A stretch of DNA of 64,000 nt from an uncultured Clostridia bacterium. Lineage in GTDB: Bacteria; Bacillota; Clostridia; TANB77; CAG-508. Made by a program: the position numbers and the translations under genes. Below are positions 41,970 through 50,419 of the stretch, piece after piece (the stretch's first letter is position 1; each line of letters opens with the position of its first letter). A model generated the notes under the pieces. The model was not told where the DNA came from. It ran no database searches and worked only from the letters and a program-made list of their open reading frames with translations. The DNA is taken from assembly GCA_934149005.1 (NCBI GenBank), contig CAKPDN010000008.1, positions 1-64,000 on the forward strand, given 5' to 3'.

Positions 41970-42625
41970 TATTGGTCTCCCCCTTCCATTTTTTTACTTG
42001 GAAGAACTTCTCCTTTATATATCCAAACTTTTACACCGATTTTTCCATATGTTGTATCTGCTTCTGCAAATCCATAATCAATATCAGCTCTTAAAGTTTG
42101 TAATGGAATGTTTCCTTCTTTATAGAATTCAGTTCTAGCCATGTCAGCTCCACCTAGTCTTCCTGATACAGCTGTTTTTATACCTAAAGCTCCTGCTTTT
42201 GTAGCTTTTTGCATACATTGTTTCATAGCTCTTCTGAATGAAATTCTTCTCTCTAATTGTCCTGCGATATTTTCTGCAACTAATTGTGCATCTGTATCCA
42301 TATTTTTAACTTCTACTATATTTAAGTTAACATCTTTTCCTATTAACTTGCTAACTTCTGTTTTTATAGTTTCTACACCAGCTCCACCTTTACCAATTAC
42401 GATTCCTGGTTTAGCTGTATATAAATTAATTTTTACCATTTTTGCTGTTCTTTCAATTTCTATTTTAGAGATTCCAGCAGCATATAATTTTTTCTTTAAA
42501 AATTTACGTATTTTTTGGTCTTCTACTAAATAATCTGCAAAGTTTTTAGAATCTGCATACCATTTAGAGTTCCAATCTTTTATTATACCAACTCTTGCTC
42601 CTGTTGGATGTACTTTTTGACCCAT
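41969..42625 (-). CDS. rpsC: Ribosomal protein S3
   Basis: 218 residues: G-Q-K-V-H-P-T-G, KH motif V-I-G-K-G-G-A-G, C-terminal V-W-I-Y-K-G-E. It sits at the mRNA entry. Confidence 0.98.
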   Translation of the reverse strand: MGQKVHPTGARVGIIKDWNSKWYADSKNFADYLVEDQKIRKFLKKKLYAAGISKIEIERTAKMVKINLYTAKPGIVIGKGGAGVETIKTEVSKLIGKDVNLNIVEVKNMDTDAQLVAENIAGQLERRISFRRAMKQCMQKATKAGALGIKTAVSGRLGGADMARTEFYKEGNIPLQTLRADIDYGFAEADTTYGKIGVKVWIYKGEVLPSKKMEGGDQ

Positions 42626-42632
42626 GTTTTTA

Positions 42633-42989
42633 TTAAGCCTCCTTTTCCTTTAGAACAATTGTAATATGACTTGTTCTTTTTCTTATTCTCACTGCTGAAC
42701 CTTTTGCAGCTGGTCTTATTCTTTTTAATGTTGGACCTTGATTTGCAAATATTTCAGCAACATATAAATTTTCATGTTTCATTTCATGATTGTTTTCAGC
42801 ATTTGCAATTGCTGATTTTAATAATTTTTCTATTACTTCTGAAGATGCTTTTGGTGTAAATTTTACTATTGCTAATGCTTCATCTACATCTTTTCCTCTT
42901 ATTAAATCTGCTACTATTTTTACTTTTCTAGCTGATATTCTTGCAAATTTAAGTGTTGCTCTAGCTTCTTTTACTAGTGTTTCTTCCAC
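42633..42989 (-). CDS. rplV: Ribosomal protein L22
   Basis: 118 residues: A-R-I-S-A-R-K-V-K-I-V-A-D-L-I-R-G, R-I-R-P-A-A-K-G-S-A, I-R-K-R-T-S-H-I. It lines the exit tunnel. Confidence 0.98.
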   Translation of the reverse strand: MEETLVKEARATLKFARISARKVKIVADLIRGKDVDEALAIVKFTPKASSEVIEKLLKSAIANAENNHEMKHENLYVAEIFANQGPTLKRIRPAAKGSAVRIRKRTSHITIVLKEKEA

Positions 42990-43089
42990 TTTACTTACCT
43001 CCTTTTTATTAGATGTCTGCTAAACAGATGTCAGTAAAATGAATTTATAAAATTTTCTCAAATCTGGCTTCTGTTTTTCGACTTCTATA

Positions 43090-43371
43090 TTATTTCTTAA
43101 CTGTTGTTTTTTTGTCTCCTGCATGACCTTTAAATGTTCTTGTTGGAGCAAATTCACCTAATTTGTGACCGATCATTTCTTCTGCTATATATACTGGAAC
43201 ATGTTTTCTTCCATCATGTACAGCTATTGTATGGCCAACCATTTGTGGATATATTGTTGAAGCTCTTGACCATGTCTTTAAAACTTCTTTATTTCCATTT
43301 TCGTTCATAGCTTCTATTCTTTTTAATAATTTTTCTTGAACAAATGGTTTTTTCTTGCTTGATCTAGACAT
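43090..43371 (-). CDS. rpsS: Ribosomal protein S19
   Basis: 93 residues: T-W-S-R-A-S-T-I-Y-P, G-H-K-L-G-E-F-A-P-T-R. 30S head protein. Confidence 0.98.
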   Translation of the reverse strand: MSRSSKKKPFVQEKLLKRIEAMNENGNKEVLKTWSRASTIYPQMVGHTIAVHDGRKHVPVYIAEEMIGHKLGEFAPTRTFKGHAGDKKTTVKK

Positions 43372-43397
43372 ATTCTAATGTCCTCCCTTCATTACAA

Positions 43398-44225
43398 TTA
43401 TTTTCTTCTCTTAACTATAAATTTATTTGTTGATTTCTTTTTATTTCTTGTCTTATATCCAAGTGCTGGTTTACCCCAAGGTGTCATTGGTCCTGCGTGT
43501 CCTACTGGAGCTCTACCTTCACCACCACCATGTGGGTGATCTACTGGGTTCATTACAGAACCTCTAACTTCTGGTCTCCATCCCATATGACGTTTTCTTC
43601 CTGCTTTACCTAATTTAACATTTTCATGGTCTGCGTTTCCTATAACTCCTATTGTTGCTCTACATTTAGATAATACTTTTCTCATTTCTCCTGATGGTAA
43701 TCTTAATGTAGCATATTTTCCTTCTTTAGCCATTAATTGAGCACTTTGTCCTGCTGTTCTAACTAATTTTCCACCTTGTCCTGGATTTAATTCTATATTA
43801 TGGATTAATGTACCTACTGGTATACTGTCAATTGGCATGCAGTTTCCTGCTTTTATATCAACAGATTCTCCTGATACTACTTTATCTCCATCTCTTAATC
43901 CTTGTGGTGCTAATATGTAAGCTTTTTCTCCATCTTCATATTGGATTAATGCTATATTTGCACTTCTGTTTGGATCGTATTCTATACCGATAACTGTTGC
44001 TTCCATGTTATCTTTTCTTCTTTTAAAATCTATTATTCTATATTTTTGTCTGTTTCCTCCACCTTGATGTCTTACTGTTATTCTACCATAACTGTTTCTT
44101 CCAGCTTTTTCTTTCTTTTTTGCAAGTAAAGATTTCTCTGGTGTTTTCTTTGTTATTTCTGAAAAGTCTGAAACTGTCATGTTTCTTCTTGATGGTGTGT
44201 ATGCGTTGAAGTGTTTCATTCCCAT
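43398..44225 (-). CDS. rplB: Ribosomal protein L2
   Basis: 275 residues: Y-T-P-S-R-R, H-P-H-G-G-G-E-G (near the peptidyl transferase centre), C-terminal F-I-V-K-R-R. The frame starts at ATG 44225, three codons before the usual M-K-x-F-N-A-Y. Confidence 0.98.
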   Translation of the reverse strand: MGMKHFNAYTPSRRNMTVSDFSEITKKTPEKSLLAKKKEKAGRNSYGRITVRHQGGGNRQKYRIIDFKRRKDNMEATVIGIEYDPNRSANIALIQYEDGEKAYILAPQGLRDGDKVVSGESVDIKAGNCMPIDSIPVGTLIHNIELNPGQGGKLVRTAGQSAQLMAKEGKYATLRLPSGEMRKVLSKCRATIGVIGNADHENVKLGKAGRKRHMGWRPEVRGSVMNPVDHPHGGGEGRAPVGHAGPMTPWGKPALGYKTRNKKKSTNKFIVKRRK

Positions 44226-44272
44226 TTTCTATTCTCCCTTCAAAACGATGAAAACCTTCGCATTACTTCGTT

Positions 44273-44331
44273 AAATTTAAAAATATTTCTTCGATATACT
44301 TGCGTATTATCTCATCAATATTTTTAAATTT
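44273..44331. repeat. Perfect 15-bp inverted repeat upstream of rplB
   Basis: AAATTTAAAAATATT (44273-44287) and AATATTTTTAAATTT (44317-44331), 29-base loop. It lies in a gap of 190 bases between rplB and the 55-aa ORF. Flanks contain TTCG and TTGCTCG-type words like those near 41221-41300. Confidence 0.8.
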
Positions 44332-44415
44332 GCCTTGTACTGCTTGCTTTTGCTCGTTTTTCTTTTCTACTTTTTATTTACGGATATTTTTCCTGCTCCG
44401 CATAACAGATATTTT

Positions 44416-44583
44416 TTATTCTCCGGGTTCTTTCCCGATATTTTTTATTAATGAAATATCTGATTTTTCTAATGCTGTTTTTCTATGATTATTTTTATTA
44501 AATATTTCTGGATGTTTCTTTCTTAATAAAGCAGCACTTTCAAGTTTTGTTTTTACTTGTAAATCTTTTTTAAAATCGTTCAT
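44416..44583 (-). CDS. 55-aa basic protein inside the S10 operon
   Basis: ATG 44583 directly follows the rplW stop (TAATAATG), with GGGAG 7 bases before; stop TAA at 44416. The sequence is Lys/Asn-rich (L-R-K-K-H-P-E-I-F-N-K-N-N-H-R-K). No known ribosomal protein is encoded between rplW and rplB. Coupling to rplW supports translation; its role may be ribosome-related (inference). Confidence 0.6.
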   Translation of the reverse strand: MNDFKKDLQVKTKLESAALLRKKHPEIFNKNNHRKTALEKSDISLIKNIGKEPGE

Positions 44584-44585
44584 TA

Positions 44586-44933
44586 TTAAGCTCCCATAAA
44601 TTCATCTATAGAATCTTTGAATTTTTTAGTAGCTTTAGTTGCTTTACCACCTTTAGCTAAATAAGATACTTCTGCTGGATTTGTATCTATAGTAACTATA
44701 GCTTTTTTCCAATCTGAAGTTTTACCTGTATGGTATCCAACTCTTTTTGTTTTTCCATTAACTGTCATTGTATTTACTTTTAATACTCTAACTTCAAAAA
44801 GTTTTTCAACAGCTTTTGCTATTTCAACTTTTGTAGCTTTTTTGTTAACTTTGAATGTGTATTTTCCTTGTTGTAATTCATCATTACTTTTTTCAGTAAC
44901 AACTGGTGCAATTATAATTTCTTCTGGTTTCAT
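44586..44933 (-). CDS. rplW: Ribosomal protein L23
   Basis: 115 residues: P-V-V-T-E-K-S, Y-T-F-K-V-N-K-K-A-T-K, V-N-T-M-T-V-N-G-K. It is slightly longer than usual at the C-terminus. It surrounds the tunnel exit. The start overlaps the rplD stop by one base. Confidence 0.97.
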   Translation of the reverse strand: MKPEEIIIAPVVTEKSNDELQQGKYTFKVNKKATKVEIAKAVEKLFEVRVLKVNTMTVNGKTKRVGYHTGKTSDWKKAIVTIDTNPAEVSYLAKGGKATKATKKFKDSIDEFMGA

Positions 44934-45556
44934 TATGCGTACACCTCCTCAATTTTCTTAACAGTTTCTAAAGGTAAAACTAAGTTATTGTATTTTAATA
45001 AATCAAATACATTTATGTTATTTAATAAAATTGTTTTAACCCCTTCAATGTTTCTTGATGACATTAAAACATTTTCATTTTTATCAGCTAAAACTATTAA
45101 TGTTTTTCCTTCAACTTTTAAATCTGATAATGCTTTAACCATTGTTTTTGTTTTGATTTCTGCTAATTCTAATTTATCAACAACTGTTAATTCATTTTCT
45201 AATACTTTAGAACTTAATATAGATTTTATTGCTAATCTTCTTTCTTTTTTATTAACAGTATATTTGTATGAACGAGGTTTTGGACCTAAAGCTATACCAC
45301 CTTTTATCCATTGTGGTGCTCTTATACTTCCTTGTCTTGCTCTACCTGTTCCTTTTTGTCTCCATGGTTTTTTACCACCACCACGTACTTCTGCTCTTGT
45401 TTTTGTACTTTGTGTACCTTGTCTTTGATTAGCTAAATAATTAACAAGTACACTATGTACTATTGCTTCATTTGGTTCAATTCCAAATATATTTTCAGCT
45501 AATTCAACATCACTTACTTTTTTACCTTTTATATCATATACATCTACTTTTGGCAT
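44933..45556 (-). CDS. rplD: Ribosomal protein L4
   Basis: 207 residues: G-T-Q-S-T-K-T-R-A-E-V-R-G-G-G-K-K-P-W-R and G-T-G-R-A-R-Q-G-S. In many bacteria it also regulates the S10 operon. Confidence 0.98.
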   Translation of the reverse strand: MPKVDVYDIKGKKVSDVELAENIFGIEPNEAIVHSVLVNYLANQRQGTQSTKTRAEVRGGGKKPWRQKGTGRARQGSIRAPQWIKGGIALGPKPRSYKYTVNKKERRLAIKSILSSKVLENELTVVDKLELAEIKTKTMVKALSDLKVEGKTLIVLADKNENVLMSSRNIEGVKTILLNNINVFDLLKYNNLVLPLETVKKIEEVYA

Positions 45557-45576
45557 TTTGTATTTCCTCCTTCCTT

Positions 45577-46212
45577 CTATTTAGTAGCCTTTACAGCTGA
45601 TTTTATTTTTAAGATAGATCCCTTTGCTCCTGGTACACTACCTTTTAATAAGATTACGTTCTTATCCATATCTACTTTTACTACATCTAAGTTTTGTATT
45701 GTAATTGTAACTTTTCCCATGTGTCCTGGTAATTTTTTACCTTTAAATACTCTACCTGGTGTTGATGTAGATCCCATTGAACCAGGTCTTCTATGGTACA
45801 TAGAACCATGTCCCATTGGTCCTCTGTGTTGTCCATGTCTTTTGATAACACCTTGAAATCCTTTTCCTTTTGATGTTCCTTGAACATCTACTTTTTCTCC
45901 TGCTTCAAATACATCTGCTTTAACTTCATCTCCAACTTTAACACCTTCAATTGATTCTAATCTGAATTCTCTTAAGTGTTTTTTAGCTTCAAGACCAGCT
46001 TTTGCAAAATGTCCTTTTTCTGGTTTATTTATATGTTTATCTTTTACTTCACCAAATCCTAATTGTACAGCATCATATCCATCAGTTTCAACTGTTTTTA
46101 CTTGTGCTACTGTACATGGTCCAGCTTCTATAACTGTTACTGGAATTACATTTCCTTTTTCATCAAAGATTTGTGTCATTCCAACTTTTCTTCCGATTAT
46201 TCCTTTTTTCAT
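45577..46212 (-). CDS. rplC: Ribosomal protein L3
   Basis: 211 residues: I-I-G-R-K-V-G-M-T-Q-I-F, K-G-F-Q-G-V-I-K-R-H, G-S-M-G-S-T-S-T-P-G-R-V. 50S assembly initiator. Confidence 0.98.
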   Translation of the reverse strand: MKKGIIGRKVGMTQIFDEKGNVIPVTVIEAGPCTVAQVKTVETDGYDAVQLGFGEVKDKHINKPEKGHFAKAGLEAKKHLREFRLESIEGVKVGDEVKADVFEAGEKVDVQGTSKGKGFQGVIKRHGQHRGPMGHGSMYHRRPGSMGSTSTPGRVFKGKKLPGHMGKVTITIQNLDVVKVDMDKNVILLKGSVPGAKGSILKIKSAVKATK

Positions 46213-46282
46213 TTTTCTCTCCTTACTATTGGCTGATACTTATATTTGCACATTTGTGTAATATCAGCTTGGTTTTAGATTT

Positions 46283-46609
46283 TTATAATTTAATTTCTAT
46301 TTCAACACCTGCTGGTAATTCTAATTTCATTAGACTATCAACTGTTTTTTGTGTTGGGTAAAGAATGTCAATAACTCTTTTATGTGTTCTCATTTCAAAT
46401 TGTTCTCTTGAATCTTTGTATTTGTGTGGAGAACGTAATATTGTTACTACTTCTTTTTGTGTTGGTAGTGGAATAGGACCTGAAACTTTTGCTCCTGTTT
46501 TTTTAGCTGTTTCTACTATTTTTTCAGCAGACTGATCTAAAACTACATGGTCATAAGCTTTTAATCTTATTCTAATTTTTTCACTTGTTACAACTGTTGT
46601 TTTTGCCAT
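46283..46609 (-). CDS. rpsJ: Ribosomal protein S10
   Basis: 108 residues: I-R-I-R-L-K-A-Y-D-H, G-P-I-P-L-P-T. It is first in the superoperon; also the NusG/NusB antitermination partner. Confidence 0.98.
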   Translation of the reverse strand: MAKTTVVTSEKIRIRLKAYDHVVLDQSAEKIVETAKKTGAKVSGPIPLPTQKEVVTILRSPHKYKDSREQFEMRTHKRVIDILYPTQKTVDSLMKLELPAGVEIEIKL

Positions 46610-46856
46610 TGTAATTTTCCCTCCTTAAAATAATATAATTTGTTTTTACCTTGGCAAGTTAAAACGCACTCTAGTGTTTTGAAATCACCTTTTATTAAAG
46701 CCCAAAATATGCATGATAATTCTGGGATAAGTGCTTATATATTCAAACTTACCGCCTGGTCTTTGCCATGACATACTCCACTGAAGTTCCCTCCATTCTT
46801 GCTTTTCCGTAAGAATGTAGCCACATTCAGTTTCATCGCTCAATTCATGCTTATAT
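46610..46856 (-). promoter_or_regulatory. S10 operon leader RNA
   Basis: About 240 bases lie between the promoter and rpsJ. It contains GAATGTGGCTACATTC, a palindrome, and an AAAACACT/AGTGCGTTTT hairpin near 46660-46681. A 31-codon frame starting M-K-L-N-V-A-T-F-L has a CGG, and a second CGG lies further on in the +1 frame; this may be chance. No known leader motif recognised. Confidence 0.5.
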
Positions 46857-46885
46857 ATTATACAATGCTTTGTTCCGTATGTCAA
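46857..46885 (-). promoter_or_regulatory. Promoter of the S10 ribosomal superoperon
   Basis: Minus strand TTGACA (46885-46880), 17 bases, TATAAT (46862-46857): exact consensus. No other strong promoter was noticed before rplQ. Confidence 0.9.
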
Positions 46886-46993
46886 GAAGTTTTTCGTTTT
46901 TTTCGCAAGTACTAGGAATAAATTTGTTAAATCTCAGTATCAATTTATAAATTGGGAGATATTTTTTTGCACTTTAGGTCTGTTATATAAATT

Positions 46994-47950
46994 TTACTCA
47001 TCTATTATTTTATCAATAGACTGTTCTCTCATATTTTTTATAATTCTACAACTATTATTAAGTTTTTCTTGTTCTTCTGAAGTTAACTCAAGATGTAATA
47101 ATTCTCTCACTCCATTACTATTTATAATTGCTGGTACTCCTATATAAATATCATCTTGTCCATATTCTCCATCTTTTAAATATGTTGAGATTGTTAAAAT
47201 TGCATTTTCATTATCTAAAACTGCTTTTACTAATTTGCTTAATGCCATACCAATTCCATAATAAGTTGCTTTTTTCTTATTTATAATTTCATATGCAGCA
47301 TTTACAACATCTTGGTGAATCCTTTCTAGGTCTTTCATAGGAAGATTATTGTCTTTCATTACATCTTTTATTTTTTTACATCCTACATATGCATGATCCC
47401 ATGGTACAAAAGAAGAGTCTCCATGTTCTCCCATTATATATGCATGTATATTTTTGCTAGAAATCTTTAAATAATCTGATACTATATAACGTAATCTTGC
47501 TGTATCTAAAACTGTACCTGAACCTATTACTTGATTTTTAGGAAGTCCTGATACTTTAGCTACCACGTAAGTCATTAAATCAACTGGATTACTTGCAACA
47601 ATAATAACACCATTAAATCCACTATTCATTATGTTTTGTGTAATACCTTTCATTATTTTTGTGTTTGTTTCTGCTAGCTCTAGTCTTGTTTGTCCTGGCT
47701 TTTGTGCTATCCCTGCTGTAATTACAACTACTTGTGCATCTTTACATTCTTCATAATCTCCTGCTTTTATTACCATTTTTTGTGGTGCAAATGGTAGTCC
47801 ATGAGATAAATCCATTTGTTCCCCTTCTGTCTTTTCTTTATCTATATCTATTAATACTAATTCATTAACGCCACCTCTATTTAGCATAGAATATGCCATA
47901 CTCATTCCTACAAATCCTGTTCCCACAAGAACTACTTTTCCTTTTTTCAT
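46994..47950 (-). CDS. ldh: L-lactate dehydrogenase
   Basis: 318 residues: Rossmann G-T-G-F-V-G-M-S, S-N-P-V-D, catalytic G-E-H-G-D-S-S. It reduces pyruvate with NADH. AAAGGAGG precedes ATG 47950; monocistronic. A malate dehydrogenase is unlikely because of the G-E-H-G-D-S context and substrate loop A-G-I-A-Q-K-P-G-Q-T-R. Confidence 0.93.
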   Translation of the reverse strand: MKKGKVVLVGTGFVGMSMAYSMLNRGGVNELVLIDIDKEKTEGEQMDLSHGLPFAPQKMVIKAGDYEECKDAQVVVITAGIAQKPGQTRLELAETNTKIMKGITQNIMNSGFNGVIIVASNPVDLMTYVVAKVSGLPKNQVIGSGTVLDTARLRYIVSDYLKISSKNIHAYIMGEHGDSSFVPWDHAYVGCKKIKDVMKDNNLPMKDLERIHQDVVNAAYEIINKKKATYYGIGMALSKLVKAVLDNENAILTISTYLKDGEYGQDDIYIGVPAIINSNGVRELLHLELTSEEQEKLNNSCRIIKNMREQSIDKIIDE

Positions 47951-48023
47951 AAATATTCCTCCTTTTTAACTATATAATTATATAACTTTTTTTAATGTTT
48001 TTAAACATTTATTTTAAAAATAT

Positions 48024-48052
48024 TTTACTTTTGTTATTTTTTATGATATAAT
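48024..48052 (+). promoter_or_regulatory. Promoter of the DUF4364 gene
   Basis: TTTACT (48024-48029), 17 bases ending in TGA, TATAAT (48047-48052). Confidence 0.75.
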
Positions 48053-48090
48053 TTTCAAAATGATGAGCTAAGCGAAAGGAGTGTTATACG

Positions 48091-48645
48091 ATGTCTTGTT
48101 CAGATAATACTACTGCTTTGGCTGAAAATAAAGTTTTAATTTTATATATATTAGATCAAATATCAAATGGAATTTTGGAAAGTGGTTTATATAAAATTAT
48201 TTCTTCAATAAATGATGTTAATTACTTTTATTTTAAAGAAGTTTTAACAGATTTATTAGATTCAAAGTTAGTAGGAATTTTCACAAAAGATGAAGAAGAA
48301 TCTGTTCTAAAAATAACAAGTGAAGGAAAAAATGCTTTATCTCTTACTATTGATGTTTTACCAGGAATTTTAAAATTAAGGGCTGATAATGTTTTTAAAA
48401 AATCATTTCCTTCTATTACTAATGAAACTTCTGTTATTTCTGAGTTTATTCCTAAAGATGAAAACGACTATACTATTAAATGTAAAATAATTGAAAAAAA
48501 TGAAACAATATTTGAGGTTAAAACTTTTGCAGGTTCTCGTGAAAGAGCAAAGAAAATTGTAGATAATTGGAATAAAAATGCTTCTAAAATATATCCTAAA
48601 ATACTAGATATGTTATTAGAAGATTCTTCTGAAAAAGAACAATAG
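48091..48645 (+). CDS. DUF4364 family protein
   Basis: 184 residues. N-terminal winged-helix part (A-E-N-K-V-L-I-L-Y-I-L-D-Q, then Y-F-Y-F-K-E-V-L-T-D-L) and a C-terminal alpha/beta part (E-V-K-T-F-A-G-S-R-E-R-A). This family is common in clostridia and thought to be regulatory. AAAGGAG before ATG 48091. Confidence 0.8.
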   Translation: MSCSDNTTALAENKVLILYILDQISNGILESGLYKIISSINDVNYFYFKEVLTDLLDSKLVGIFTKDEEESVLKITSEGKNALSLTIDVLPGILKLRADNVFKKSFPSITNETSVISEFIPKDENDYTIKCKIIEKNETIFEVKTFAGSRERAKKIVDNWNKNASKIYPKILDMLLEDSSEKEQ

Positions 48646-48693
48646 TGAGCTTAACTTTATATTTAAATTTTTGAATATAGAGTTAAGCTCACT
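48646..48693 (+). terminator. Hairpin after the DUF4364 gene
   Basis: GTGAGCTTAACT and AGTTAAGCTCAC with inner TATATT/AATATA pairs: about 18 bp in all. The T-run is weak, so it may act mainly as an RNA end protector. Confidence 0.75.
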
Positions 48694-48769
48694 TATAATT
48701 GTTCGCGTGTGAAATTTGCAAAGCAAATTTCTGTACAATTTACTTAGTTCGAAAAACTTTTCTATAATA

Positions 48770-48808
48770 TAAAAAATGATTAATGAGTAGTTAGATACTC
48801 CTTAATCT
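48770..48808 (-). terminator. Terminator of the UDP-sugar pyrophosphorylase gene
   Basis: On the minus strand ATTAAGGAGTA, 6-base loop, TACTCATTAAT, then TTTTTT. Confidence 0.75.
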
Positions 48809-48814
48809 TTCTTT

Positions 48815-50062
48815 TTATTTTTGTCTTTCCCAATATTTTTCATATAATTCTTTAGCCGTTTTTGGACTGTCTGCTCCTTCTTTGTTTTTTACAGGTGCAA
48901 AATCATCCTCTCTCTTTCCTCTAAGAATAGCAATATCATCAAATAATTCAAAACTGTCAAAAATGAAAGCTTCAAATTTAAATGAATTTGGTTCTTCTGG
49001 TATAATTTCTTTTCCATTTCCATCTATATAAGAATTCTTTTTAAAAGCACTATGATAAATTAAAGGCTCTTTACTGATTTTTTCTATTGCTTCTATTGTA
49101 AATAAATTGCACATAATATGTGATTCTCCATATTTAAGTTCTCCTTTATTATCTACTTCTTCAGCCATTTTTTCTGGTAGTTCTGAATATTCTATAACTT
49201 TTGGATGCCCATTCATCTTACAAAATACTCCAACTCTTTCATGTGGATTTGCTTTAACTACTGATTTTGATGCAATTTGTACATTTTTATCAATTGCCAT
49301 TCCAAGTAATATAGTATCTGCCATTTTTAAAATAGCATTATCTACACCCCCTATAAATATCCATTTAATACCTCTTTCTTTCATATCTGAAAGCATTCCT
49401 GTTTTCCTTAAAGATGAAAAAACTCCACCATTTCCATCAGATGCTTCTTTTATTTTAAAATCTTTTCCTATTAGTATTTTTCCTTCTGTATTTATTAATG
49501 GTAATTCTCCTTGTTCAAATAACATTACACTATTTTTATCATATCCAAAATAATTATTTTTTTCTAAAAATTCTTTTGTTGCATCATTATTTTCTTTGCT
49601 TGTCATTATGTACCATGGAATAACTATATTATATTTTTTATTAGCTTCTTTTAAGTTTTCTGCTAAAATTTCAAATAAATATTTTCCTTTGCCATAAACA
49701 TCTAATTTAAATGTTCCTTTTGGTCCAGTGTGTCCAAGTCTTGTTCCTTGTCCTCCTGCCATTGTAACAACTGCATATTTCCCATTTATAATTACCTTTT
49801 CACCTAATTCATCAAATTTGTCTTTTTCATTTTTAGTTAATTTTTCTTTATCTAAATATTCTACTGATTCTATTTTATTTTCTTTTATTTCTATTTCTTT
49901 TTTTGTATTATCATATAATTCTTCTATTTGATGAAAGTCTATTCTGTTTATTTGCTCTATTAATTCTTCTTTTTGTTTCCCTTCTAATTTATTTAATAAT
50001 TTTATTATATGTTCTTGATTATATATTTTCAATAATTGTACTGTTTCCTCGCTTTTATCCAT
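48815..50062 (-). CDS. UDPGP-type UDP-sugar pyrophosphorylase
   Basis: 415 residues: nucleotide motif T-M-A-G-G-Q-G-T-R-L-G-H-T-G-P-K-G near 97-113, G-N-G-G-V-F near 205, G-G-V-D-N and the late E-x-F-I-F-D-S-F. This is the eukaryote-like UDP-GlcNAc/UDP-Gal pyrophosphorylase family (UAP1-like), not GalU. It makes UDP-HexNAc or UDP-hexose from the sugar 1-phosphate. ATG at 50062, AAGGA upstream. Confidence 0.88.
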   Translation of the reverse strand: MDKSEETVQLLKIYNQEHIIKLLNKLEGKQKEELIEQINRIDFHQIEELYDNTKKEIEIKENKIESVEYLDKEKLTKNEKDKFDELGEKVIINGKYAVVTMAGGQGTRLGHTGPKGTFKLDVYGKGKYLFEILAENLKEANKKYNIVIPWYIMTSKENNDATKEFLEKNNYFGYDKNSVMLFEQGELPLINTEGKILIGKDFKIKEASDGNGGVFSSLRKTGMLSDMKERGIKWIFIGGVDNAILKMADTILLGMAIDKNVQIASKSVVKANPHERVGVFCKMNGHPKVIEYSELPEKMAEEVDNKGELKYGESHIMCNLFTIEAIEKISKEPLIYHSAFKKNSYIDGNGKEIIPEEPNSFKFEAFIFDSFELFDDIAILRGKREDDFAPVKNKEGADSPKTAKELYEKYWERQK

Positions 50063-50419
50063 TAGTTACATCCTTCCTTTATATTTGTCTAAAATGCTTT
50101 TGTGAATATATTTTTCAAATATTATATATTCATTATTTTCTTATTGTAATGCGACAAATACTATTTTTTATATTTATTACTATATTTTATTCTCAATTTT
50201 TATTTTTGTTATTTTATAACATATGGCTATTCTAACATATTTTTATTAATTTGGCAATTTTTTTTTAAAACTTGTCATATACTTTAGAAATTAGCCATAT
50301 AAATTAATTAAAGTTATATGGTACAAACATTATGTACAAAGGGAATATACCAAGTTATTTATTGTATGGTTTCTCTGCAAAATTAAAAAGATTAGTAATT
50401 TAAAAAGGGAGGTATATAG
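50063..50419. other. Divergent intergenic region before spoIVA
   Basis: About 357 bases with no ORF. It holds the sigma-E-like promoter at 50274-50303 and, presumably, the leftward promoter for the pyrophosphorylase gene, which I could not fix. Confidence 0.5.
50274..50303 (+). promoter_or_regulatory. Sigma-E-like promoter of spoIVA
   Basis: GTCATAT at 50274-50280, 15 bases, CATATAAA at 50296-50303. This fits the mother-cell sigma-E consensus and the known control of spoIVA. Confidence 0.6.

Noticed and set aside
46685..46885. 66-aa ORF upstream of rpsJ
   Set aside because: Its start lies within the -35 box of the S10 promoter, so it cannot be made from that transcript.
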